13,301 nt of DNA from Acholeplasmatales bacterium (GTDB lineage: Bacteria > Bacillota_I > Bacilli_A > Acholeplasmatales > Anaeroplasmataceae), in the NCBI GenBank assembly GCA_017388605.1, contig JAFPIE010000188.1, positions 1 through 13,301 on the forward strand. The letters are read 5' to 3'. This document shows, in pieces, positions 8,787 to 13,301 of the stretch; the first letter of the stretch is position 1; every line of letters begins with the position of its first letter. Under the pieces are notes generated by a model. The model saw nothing but the letters and a program-made list of their open reading frames with translations, searched no databases and was not told the origin of the DNA. The position numbers and the translations under genes are program-made.

Positions 8787-8815
8787 ATGATAAATTAATG
8801 ACGTTTAAATGTCAA
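8787..8815 (-). promoter_or_regulatory. galM promoter straddling the methyltransferase stop codon
   Basis: TTGACA (8815-8810, perfect, inside the last codons of the methyltransferase gene) and TATCAT (8792-8787, 5 of 6) are exactly 17 bases apart. The predicted start near 8780 lies inside the left arm of the terminator hairpin, so galM mRNA from here would not fold the complete hairpin. The leader would be about 36 nt with AGGAGG in place. Confidence 0.65.
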
Positions 8816-9541
8816 CTCTACAAACTGTACTTCGTTCTTAGAATCTAATGCCTTAACTGCCATTAAATTGATTAAGCCAAGCTTGTTTGCCTTCTTCTTT
8901 GTGTAATAAGTATATAATGGATGTCTCCAAATATCTGCAATTCTTACACTCCATTTTGAAATTTGTGCATCATCATCTACTGAGAAATAGAAGCCAGCAT
9001 TATTCTTAACCTCATCCTCATCGTATCTTGTCTTTAAAATCTTAGGTAAGCCATCTCTTGATGCAGCATCAAATACCATCATACCATCTGGGAAGTTAAC
9101 TGCAATATTTGCAACAATTCTCTTAACATCCTCACGCTTCATATAATGGAATAAATCTAATGCATAGAAGAAAATACCATCATCTCTTGTCCATTCAATC
9201 TTTTCAAACCAAGAAAAATCATCCTCTAGGATATCCGCAATAATACCTTGCTCACGGTCTCCCTTACCAACGGCTTCCTTTCTTGCGATTAATACATCAC
9301 GTGTATCTACATTATATGCACGACACTGACCATTATCAATTTGCTGGAATACAGTAGAAAAGCCACAAGCTAAATTAACAAAAATAGCTCTTGGATGATC
9401 TCTTAAATATTTCTTAGCAACCTCTACAGTATTATATTCTGCAATTAATAATCTAGCAGCATCCATTTTACTAATCTTATCTGCATATTTTGCAGGCTTA
9501 TATGCATAATCCTCAAATAGCTTTACACAGCCCTTATCCAT
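8795..9541 (-). CDS. SAM-dependent methyltransferase, leucine carboxyl methyltransferase/TcmP-like
   Basis: 248 residues from ATG at 9541. It resembles the PF04072-type (LCM/TcmP) O-methyltransferases. Evidence: SAM-binding motif I as IFVNLACGFST (53-63), the following strand with acidic end YNVDTRD (76-82), an IIADILEDDFSW segment that fits the adenine-binding motif, and the GIFFYALDLFHYM post-motif region (122-134). The substrate is unknown. The N-terminus is odd: the frame upstream of 9541 stays open back to a TAA at 9618-9620 and reads protein-like (CLERLYPRKLALDWWPEVF), while the good SD and start (9636) are in another frame. Family length is usually 260-290 residues, so this ORF looks N-terminally short. 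It may still be made from 9541, where only GAGG precedes the ATG. Confidence 0.8.
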   Translation of the reverse strand: MDKGCVKLFEDYAYKPAKYADKISKMDAARLLIAEYNTVEVAKKYLRDHPRAIFVNLACGFSTVFQQIDNGQCRAYNVDTRDVLIARKEAVGKGDREQGIIADILEDDFSWFEKIEWTRDDGIFFYALDLFHYMKREDVKRIVANIAVNFPDGMMVFDAASRDGLPKILKTRYDEDEVKNNAGFYFSVDDDAQISKWSVRIADIWRHPLYTYYTKKKANKLGLINLMAVKALDSKNEVQFVELTFKRH

Positions 9542-9636
9542 GAAAACCTCAGGCCACCAATCAAGCGCAAGCTTTCTTGGATATAGACGCTCTAAGCATT
9601 TTTCTTCAACGCTTCCCTTTTAACCTCGTTAGCCAT
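9542..9636 (-). pseudogene. Frameshifted N-terminus of the methyltransferase gene
   Basis: ATG at 9636 has a textbook GGAGGA SD five bases upstream and an extended -10 promoter behind it. It encodes MANEVKREALKKNA and then TAG. Adding one base at the AAAAA run (about 9598-9602) would join it as MANEVKREALKK + KCLERLYPRKLALDWWPEVF + MDKG..., about 280 residues, the family length. So a single A lost from a six-A run is the simplest explanation. Alternatives are an assembly or sequencing error, a phase-variable switch, or ribosomal or polymerase slippage at the A run. Confidence 0.75.
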
Positions 9637-9696
9637 ATTCTTCCTCCAAAAAATAACAAAGAAATAGATAAATCTATCTCCATTTTCATAACAATA

Positions 9697-9705
9697 ATTA
9701 TAGCA
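9697..9705 (-). promoter_or_regulatory. Extended -10 promoter of the methyltransferase gene
   Basis: TGCTATAAT on the minus strand combines a perfect -10 with an upstream TG. No convincing -35 lies 17 bases further up. The leader of about 53 nt holds a small inverted repeat, ATAGAT-AA-ATCTAT (9664-9677), of unknown meaning. That this promoter and the SD both serve ATG 9636 supports 9636 as the ancestral start. Confidence 0.6.
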
Positions 9706-9792
9706 TAGTCATTACTAAAATTAAAGCAAAAGAATGAATAAAGTACGTATTTTTATATTTTTGTTTCATATTTCAAACAAAAAAATGAATTT

Positions 9793-10359
9793 TTAAAAAA
9801 TTTCAACATGTCCTGTACTTGTATGATAGATTCCACCTTTTATTAAAACATCACGATATTTTTCATCCTTATTTATAATAAAATCCTGTATTTTATTTAC
9901 AGTTGCTACTACATTCTTCTTACAAGCAATATTTGGATTCGTTTCATTTCCAATCGAATTTTTAATTTCATTTATGATTTTACCTATAAAAGAATTAGAA
10001 GCCCCCTCTAGGCTTGATTGAATTGCCCCACACTTTGTGTGCCCTAAAACTAAAACAAGCTTACAGCCTAAATGATCCATTGCATATTCAATGGATCCAA
10101 GTCCAAAATCATCTAATACATTCCCTGCTTGACGAATGACAAATAAATCTCCAATGCCCTTCATAAATATTGCCTCAGGAATTACTCTTGAATCACTACA
10201 GGCAACAATCACCGCAAAGGGATTTTGTCCATGGTGATGGGTATGCATTCTTTTTTCTTTAGAAATATCCCCATGATTATGAATGGAATCCATATAATCT
10301 CTATTACCTTCTTCTAGCCACTTAAGGGCAACATCACTTTTTATTATTCCATTTATCAT
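9793..10359 (-). CDS. Beta-class carbonic anhydrase
   Basis: 188 residues. Reversible hydration of CO2 to bicarbonate, supplying bicarbonate for carboxylations and pH balance in the cytoplasm. Motifs: CSDSR (54-58) gives zinc ligand Cys54 and the Asp56/Arg58 dyad; GHTKCGAI (106-113) gives zinc ligands His107 and Cys110; GGIYHTSTGHVEIF is the typical C-terminus. The length is close to the short bacterial beta-CAs. ATG at 10359 follows AGAGG at about 7 bases. An unusual MHTHHHGQNPF stretch (38-48) lies just before the first zinc motif; its histidines may be incidental. The gene sits directly downstream of the microprotein operon, separated by a terminator. No clear terminator follows: the hairpin near 9763-9787 lacks a U tail. 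Confidence 0.95.
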   Translation of the reverse strand: MINGIIKSDVALKWLEEGNRDYMDSIHNHGDISKEKRMHTHHHGQNPFAVIVACSDSRVIPEAIFMKGIGDLFVIRQAGNVLDDFGLGSIEYAMDHLGCKLVLVLGHTKCGAIQSSLEGASNSFIGKIINEIKNSIGNETNPNIACKKNVVATVNKIQDFIINKDEKYRDVLIKGGIYHTSTGHVEIF

Positions 10360-10378
10360 AATAATACCTCTTTGGTCT

Positions 10379-10406
10379 ATTGTAACATAAAAAAAAGAAC
10401 TAGCAA
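10379..10406 (-). promoter_or_regulatory. Possible promoter of the carbonic anhydrase gene
   Basis: TGTTACAAT (10387-10379) is an extended -10, with TTGCTA (10406-10401) 16 bases upstream as a 4-of-6 -35. The -35 falls inside the preceding terminator stem. The predicted leader is very short (about 12 nt, starting at the SD), which lowers confidence; read-through from the microprotein operon is the alternative. Confidence 0.4.
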
Positions 10407-10422
10407 ATCCTTGCTAGCTCTT
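10388..10422 (-). terminator. Terminator of the microprotein operon
   Basis: AAGAGCTAGCAA, a 4-base loop, TTGCTAGTTCTT and then six more Ts on the minus strand: a 12-bp stem with one G-T pair, the strongest terminator in the window. Confidence 0.9.
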
Positions 10423-10448
10423 TTCCAAAACAAAACACTCAAAACACT

Positions 10449-10607
10449 TTAAATACTATTCTTTTCAGCAACTTTATCTGCAATCTCGTAATCCTCAGAT
10501 GTGCACTTACCTGTACCAAAACCATTCATGTCAGGTAAAGCATGATATAAATATACGATAACAGCTACTGCTAAAACTAATAATACCAATGTTAAAATTG
10601 TATGCAT
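10449..10607 (-). CDS. Membrane microprotein, GKC/DYxxADK type (copy 3, promoter-distal)
   Basis: 52 residues, found by translating the gap between larger genes. GAGGAGG precedes ATG 10607. Residues 2-22 (HTILTLVLLVLAVAVIVYLYH) form one uncharged transmembrane helix. A 30-residue polar tail follows, with LPDMNGFGTGKCTSEDY and EIADKVAEKN. It aligns without a gap over all 52 residues with the two genes upstream. The only Cys (35) is conserved in all three. No cleavage site or lipobox is seen. The function is unknown; a small membrane subunit or regulator is conceivable. Its start is 43 bases after the previous stop, and the operon terminator follows. Confidence 0.85.
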   Translation of the reverse strand: MHTILTLVLLVLAVAVIVYLYHALPDMNGFGTGKCTSEDYEIADKVAEKNSI

Positions 10608-10650
10608 AATAAATTCCTCCTCATTTTTCTCTATAAATTATTAAGTTAAA

Positions 10651-10809
10651 TTATTTATTTAACTTTGCTGCAATTTTATCTGCGATGTTGTAATCCTCTT
10701 CATCACATTTTCCTGCTCCAAATCCTCTATAATCGGATAAGACAGTGAAGAGATATACTAAAACAATAGTCGCAAATGCAATTAATGCTAACATAATGAA
10801 TGTGTTCAT
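10651..10809 (-). CDS. Membrane microprotein, GKC/DYxxADK type (copy 2)
   Basis: 52 residues from ATG 10809, behind AGGAGGG. Residues 2-21 are hydrophobic and uncharged, ending VYL like its paralogues. The tail reads LSDYRGFGAGKCDEEDYNIADKIAAK. It shares GFG-x-GKC-xxEDYxIADK with copy 3 and differs mainly in the helix and the last residues. A small A/T-rich inverted repeat, GTTAAAT-N5-ATTTAAC (10645-10663), overlaps its stop and could affect mRNA decay between cistrons. Function unknown. Confidence 0.85.
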   Translation of the reverse strand: MNTFIMLALIAFATIVLVYLFTVLSDYRGFGAGKCDEEDYNIADKIAAKLNK

Positions 10810-10867
10810 CTTAATCCCTCCTTTTAGGTTCTTCTATATTTATAATTCATTTCATTCTTTTTTCGTA

Positions 10868-11026
10868 TTAGTTATTCTTTCTTTGCGCGATCTTATCGGC
10901 AAGCTCATAATCTGCAGAACTACATTTACCTTTCTCGTTACCACCCATATCAGGTAATACTTTGGAAAGATAAGTAATGACTGCTATTGCTAAAGCTACT
11001 AATACAACCATAAGTAGTGTATTCAT
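10868..11026 (-). CDS. Membrane microprotein, GKC/DYxxADK type (copy 1, promoter-proximal)
   Basis: 52 residues from ATG 11026, with AGGAGG nine bases upstream. The transmembrane helix spans residues 2-20 and the tail reads LPDMGGNEKGKCSSADYELADKIAQRKNN. It is the most diverged tail (NEK instead of GF/G-x), but keeps GKC, DY, ADK and the exact length. Residues identical in all three copies: Met1, Thr3, Leu9, Ala13, Val16, Tyr19, Leu20, Leu24, Asp26, Gly29, Gly33, Lys34, Cys35, Asp39, Tyr40, Ala43, Asp44, Lys45 and Ala47. Function unknown. Confidence 0.85.
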   Translation of the reverse strand: MNTLLMVVLVALAIAVITYLSKVLPDMGGNEKGKCSSADYELADKIAQRKNN

Positions 11027-11051
11027 ATCTTTATCCCTCCTTACAGCCTGT

Positions 11052-11079
11052 ATTATATACCCATATGGAAGAATGAAAA
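11052..11079 (-). promoter_or_regulatory. Promoter of the microprotein operon
   Basis: A perfect TATAAT (11057-11052) sits about 15 bases before the SD of copy 1. TTTTCA (11079-11074), 16 bases upstream, is a 4-of-6 -35 and is itself one copy of the TTTTCAT/ATGAAAA repeat that fills the upstream gap. A weak -35 next to repeated sites suggests activator-dependent expression (inference). Confidence 0.55.
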
Positions 11080-11256
11080 CATGTAACCATTTTCATAATT
11101 TTATGAAAACTTTTTCATTTCATTTTCATAAGAAAAAAAGCCATTTTTTACCAAAAATAGCCATTTTTTCTCATTTTTTCGCAATTTTCATTATGTTTAC
11201 ATTTAATTTACATTTCGTTTTCATAAATTTTCATAAAAATATAGCTGCTATGAAAA
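11073..11256. repeat. Cluster of nine TTTTCAT/ATGAAAA heptamers, one pair forming a 20-bp dyad
   Basis: On the plus strand TTTTCAT starts at 11090, 11112, 11123, 11185, 11218 and 11228, and ATGAAAA starts at 11073, 11103 and 11250. The copies at 11090-11098 and 11101-11109 form TTTTCATAA-TT-TTATGAAAA, a perfect 9-bp dyad centred about 55 bases upstream of the predicted start. The stretch has no gene and no other obvious signal except phased A/T tracts. It could be a multi-site regulator-binding region; low complexity explains some of the density. Confidence 0.55.
11111..11188. other. Phased A/T tracts, likely intrinsically curved DNA
   Basis: Runs of 4-7 A or T are centred near 11113, 11124, 11136, 11146, 11155, 11166, 11176 and 11186. 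The average spacing is close to one helical turn. Three of the runs sit in repeated CATTTTTT words (11142, 11162, 11172), two of them in AGCCATTTTTT. Phased tracts upstream of a promoter commonly curve DNA and can aid polymerase or nucleoid-protein binding. Confidence 0.5.
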
Positions 11257-11284
11257 GAAAAATGAGAGTTTGCCTCTCATTTTT
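11252..11284 (-). terminator. Terminator of the 196-aa gene
   Basis: AAAAATGAGAG, a 5-base loop, CTCTCATTTTT, then CTTTTC on the minus strand: an 11-bp perfect stem that overlaps the TAA of the gene. Confidence 0.85.
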
Positions 11285-11873
11285 ACCAGTTTGGTATGCA
11301 TACCTTCTTTAGCATATCTAAAATTATCTTTGAAACAGTAATAATAGAACCATTATTTGCAATTAAAGCATCCTTTAGCTCTTTATTTCCTACATCGACA
11401 TGAGGTGTGATGTTCCCATCCTTATCCTTTTGGAAGGTTGTTGCCATAGCATGCTTTGAAAAATGAACGGAATCACATGCAAATTTATACACCCTGCCAA
11501 ATCCAGGATAGGTATCATCTACTAATCTCTTCAAATAGCCATCACTCATGTTTTGCTCTTCGCTTACCATATAGTTATTTACACGCTCGTTATTTTGAAT
11601 CATATCCATAACCTGCTTAAGGCCAAGTTCTATAACCGATTGTATTGCAAGACAATTATCACACAATAATCTTAATAAGGATATTTGAACCGTTATATTA
11701 TATTTCCTTAAAGCATATTCTAAGGAATCTAATATATCTAAGGATTTCTTTATGATCATTCCTGCAAAAACTACTTCTCTTGTCAATGTATTCTTATAAT
11801 ATTTAACAAGTGCATCCATAAAGGATTGCATCTGTTGCATCATATCTTCTAACCTTTTTATTTCTTCGTTCAT
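11283..11873 (-). CDS. Unrecognised 196-residue helical protein, weakly DUF5677-like
   Basis: The start at 11873 follows GAGGTG four bases upstream. A longer reading in the same frame (to 12062) runs through the terminator and into the transporter gene, giving a Cys-rich non-protein-like stretch, so it was rejected. The protein has a Met/Gln-rich amphipathic first helix (MNEEIKRLEDMMQQMQSF), then mostly helices. Two patches look functional: SLLRLLCDNCLAI (65-77) and RVYKFACDSVHFSKHAM (127-143), an arrangement I associate loosely with DUF5677-type proteins of unknown function. This is a tentative resemblance, not an assignment. No signal peptide or membrane helix. A terminator lies immediately before its SD and I see no clear promoter between them. 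Confidence 0.8.
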   Translation of the reverse strand: MNEEIKRLEDMMQQMQSFMDALVKYYKNTLTREVVFAGMIIKKSLDILDSLEYALRKYNITVQISLLRLLCDNCLAIQSVIELGLKQVMDMIQNNERVNNYMVSEEQNMSDGYLKRLVDDTYPGFGRVYKFACDSVHFSKHAMATTFQKDKDGNITPHVDVGNKELKDALIANNGSIITVSKIILDMLKKVCIPNW

Positions 11874-11883
11874 ATTGCACCTC

Positions 11884-11920
11884 AAAAAATAAGCCGATTC
11901 CATTTTACCATGAAATCGGC
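11884..11920 (-). terminator. Terminator of the AEC transporter gene, abutting the next SD
   Basis: GCCGATTTCAT, a 6-base loop, ATGGAATCGGC (one T-G pair), then TTATTTTTT on the minus strand: an 11-bp stem. The U tail touches the GAGGTG SD of the 196-aa gene (11878-11883), so the element could also act as an attenuator for that gene. Confidence 0.85.
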
Positions 11921-11926
11921 ATATTT

Positions 11927-12904
11927 TTAAAGTATGTTTACAAGTAAAGTAACTATTGGAATAGTTACCATACATAATATAGTAGAAACTAAAACGCAAT
12001 TTGCAGCAAGCTCTTCTTCTGCATGATGAATCTCTGCCATATTCAAGATTACCGATGCACATGGCACTGCAGAAATGATTAATATTGCCTTTTTAAAGTC
12101 AGGGGTAAGAAAAGGTAGGAAGTATACCGCAAAAAAGCAAGCAATAGGGAATATTATCATTTTTAGAAAGCAAATCAAATAAATGAATGGTCTTGTCCAT
12201 AAGGCTTTAAAGGAAACTGTCGCAAGACGAATACCTAAGATTAGCATACAAAGTGGAGTTGTCATTTGACCTAGTAGATTAATTCCATTTGCGAAGGCAT
12301 CTACAAGCTGTACATTAGAAATCTTATCTCCAAAAATAAATGCTGGTATAGCAAGTAATAATCCAAAGGTTGTTGGGTTAATTAATGCTGACTTTATACT
12401 CATGTATTTCGTATCATTTGTTAGACAAAATACTCCAACAGTAAATACTAATAAATTCATGGTTATAACATATATAGATGAATAACAAGCAACTAAAGGA
12501 TTACCAGGTACTAAGGATACAACTAAGGGAAGTCCAAAGAAACCTACATTACCTAAAACAGACCCACAGGTTAATAATCTATATTTTGCATCCTCATATT
12601 TACTTCTTAATATAAAATATAGGATAAGCATAAATATGGCCTGTAATAGAAATGTTGCGATAGCAAAATATAGCATATCTAATGCCATTTGTCCTTTGTT
12701 TAAATCATTTATGCTTGCAGATACCGCAGCATTATAAAATGCATAAATAATCATACAAGGTCCGCAAATATATACTAGAATTGTTGACATCGTAGATAAA
12801 TGCTTTTCAGATACTCTTTTAGTCTTACATAAAAGAAATCCAGGTATTGCAAAGCATAAGGATACAGCAACTCGAATGACGCAGGTAATAAATGTATCAA
12901 GCAT
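11927..12904 (-). CDS. AEC (auxin efflux carrier) family transporter
   Basis: 325 residues, typical for PF03547 permeases, secondary transporters that in bacteria often export or import carboxylates such as malate or malonate; the substrate here is unknown. About ten hydrophobic segments are visible. Family blocks: PGFLLCKTKRVSEK (21-34), GSVLGNVGFFGLPLV (114-128, with the conserved Asn119), NPTTFGLLLAIP (176-187), LGQMTTPLCMLILGIRLA (211-228), and the C-terminal AVPCASVILNMAEIHHAEEELAAN (279-302). ATG at 12904 follows AAGGAG eight bases upstream. The gene is monocistronic: TTGAAG-N17-TATAAT upstream and a strong terminator downstream. Confidence 0.93.
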   Translation of the reverse strand: MLDTFITCVIRVAVSLCFAIPGFLLCKTKRVSEKHLSTMSTILVYICGPCMIIYAFYNAAVSASINDLNKGQMALDMLYFAIATFLLQAIFMLILYFILRSKYEDAKYRLLTCGSVLGNVGFFGLPLVVSLVPGNPLVACYSSIYVITMNLLVFTVGVFCLTNDTKYMSIKSALINPTTFGLLLAIPAFIFGDKISNVQLVDAFANGINLLGQMTTPLCMLILGIRLATVSFKALWTRPFIYLICFLKMIIFPIACFFAVYFLPFLTPDFKKAILIISAVPCASVILNMAEIHHAEEELAANCVLVSTILCMVTIPIVTLLVNIL

Positions 12905-12925
12905 AATACCACTCCTTTAATGGTA

Positions 12926-12954
12926 ATTATAATGGATAGAACCCTACACTTCAA
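12926..12954 (-). promoter_or_regulatory. Promoter of the AEC transporter gene
   Basis: TTGAAG (12954-12949, 4 of 6) and a perfect TATAAT (12931-12926) are 17 bases apart on the minus strand. The short leader carries the AAGGAG SD. Confidence 0.6.
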
Positions 12955-13003
12955 AATGATAACATTTTCAAAAAGCCTACCTATTTATTGTTTTAATTCA
13001 AAA

Positions 13004-13035
13004 AGTAAAAAATAGCCAGCCTAAGCCAGCTATTT
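13004..13035 (-). terminator. Terminator of the right-edge gene
   Basis: AAATAGCTGGC, loop TTAG, GCTGGCTATTT, then Ts on the minus strand: an 11-bp stem with two G-T pairs, overlapping the TAG stop of the gene. Confidence 0.85.
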
Positions 13036-13301
13036 CCATAATATTTGTTTATTCTTTATATCTATAGATAATATATCATATTCCAAATCATTGAAGCATA
13101 ATTCTCCATCTACACCTAAGAAATCTAATTGATTGTTCAAATCATTATCAATACTTGCTCCTGCAATGATTTTTAATTGACACTTTTGTGTTAATGCGAA
13201 GAACATAAAATCACTCGATAACGTTCTACCCAAAGATGGATAATAATACTCTCTTCTATACGCATATTGAGCATGAGTACAAATGTTTTGTCTAAATATG
13301 C
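13030..13301 (-). CDS. C-terminal part of an unrecognised protein (5' end outside window)
   Basis: The frame is open from the right edge to TAG at 13030-13032; about 90 residues are visible. A TTG at 13233 could be taken as a start, but the frame continues upstream without a stop and reads protein-like (FRQNICTHAQYAYRREYYYPSLG), and no SD precedes the TTG, so this is a partial gene. The visible part reads RTLSSDFMFFALTQKCQLKIIAGA and ends in a strand-rich LDFLGVDGELCFNDLEYDILSIDI. I do not recognise the family. It is the only gene in the window ending in TAG, with a terminator directly on the stop. Confidence 0.75.
   Translation of the reverse strand, partial: IFRQNICTHAQYAYRREYYYPSLGRTLSSDFMFFALTQKCQLKIIAGASIDNDLNNQLDFLGVDGELCFNDLEYDILSIDIKNKQILWK

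Noticed and set aside
9763..9787. Hairpin after the carbonic anhydrase gene as its terminator
   Set aside because: The stem is almost all A/T and no U tract follows on the minus strand; not called.
10745..11312. Two plus-strand ORFs (70 and 111 codons) around the microprotein genes; one starts like a lipoprotein signal
   Set aside because: They lie antisense to the microproteins, have no SD, and run through the T-rich repeat gap. The minus-strand trio explains the coding signal far better.
11949..11968. Perfect hairpin GTAACTAT-N4-ATAGTTAC near the end of the transporter gene
   Set aside because: It lies within coding sequence for the symmetric peptide VTIPIVT and has no U tail; most likely a by-product of coding.
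11874..12062. N-terminal extension of the 196-aa gene to 12062
   Set aside because: It overlaps the transporter's 3' end and a strong terminator, reads Cys/Tyr-rich and non-protein-like, and lacks an SD; ATG 11873 has one.

Overview
The window is very AT-rich (roughly 30% G+C by eye). It reads as chromosome from a low-GC Bacillota or Mollicutes-related gut bacterium (Erysipelotrichia/RF39-type lineage; this placement is inference). The supporting signs are strong AGGAGG ribosome binding sites, TTGACA/TATAAT promoters, short hairpin-plus-U terminators, a Gram-positive-style lipoprotein signal, and BspA-type leucine-rich and InlB-like repeats. Every convincing gene is on the minus strand, so transcription runs from high to low coordinates. 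I see no tRNA, rRNA, CRISPR array, transposase or prophage gene.

In order of transcription: the right edge holds the 3' end of an unrecognised gene (13030-13301). Next come an AEC-family (auxin-efflux-carrier-type) transporter (11927-12904) and an unrecognised 196-aa helical protein (11283-11873). A gap at 11027-11282 is dense in TTTTCAT/ATGAAAA repeats and phased A/T tracts. It leads into an operon of three tandem, gap-free paralogues of a 52-aa single-pass membrane microprotein with an invariant GKC...DY..ADK signature (10449-11026); all three are newly called here. Then follow a beta-carbonic anhydrase (9793-10359), a class I/LCM-type methyltransferase whose strong-SD start is cut off by a one-base frameshift (8795-9636), an aldose 1-epimerase (7737-8744), a diacylglycerol-kinase-family lipid kinase (6757-7602), and a lipoprotein with InlB-like then BspA-like LRR repeats (4326-6623). 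Last is the 5' part of a giant secreted or membrane-anchored repeat protein (4171 to beyond base 1; at least 1390 residues). Its repeats are about 190 residues long and at least six copies are visible.

Most genes are followed by their own terminator, so apart from the microprotein trio this looks like a series of single-gene units rather than one pathway. Several terminators overlap the stop codon upstream or the promoter or SD of the next gene. At galM a TTGACA-N17-TATCAT promoter lies so that its transcript should start inside the preceding terminator hairpin and escape it.

The two regions most likely to be new biology are the microprotein trio with its repeat-rich upstream region, and the giant repeat protein, which has a perfect-consensus promoter overlapped at -35 by a 26-bp perfect dyad.
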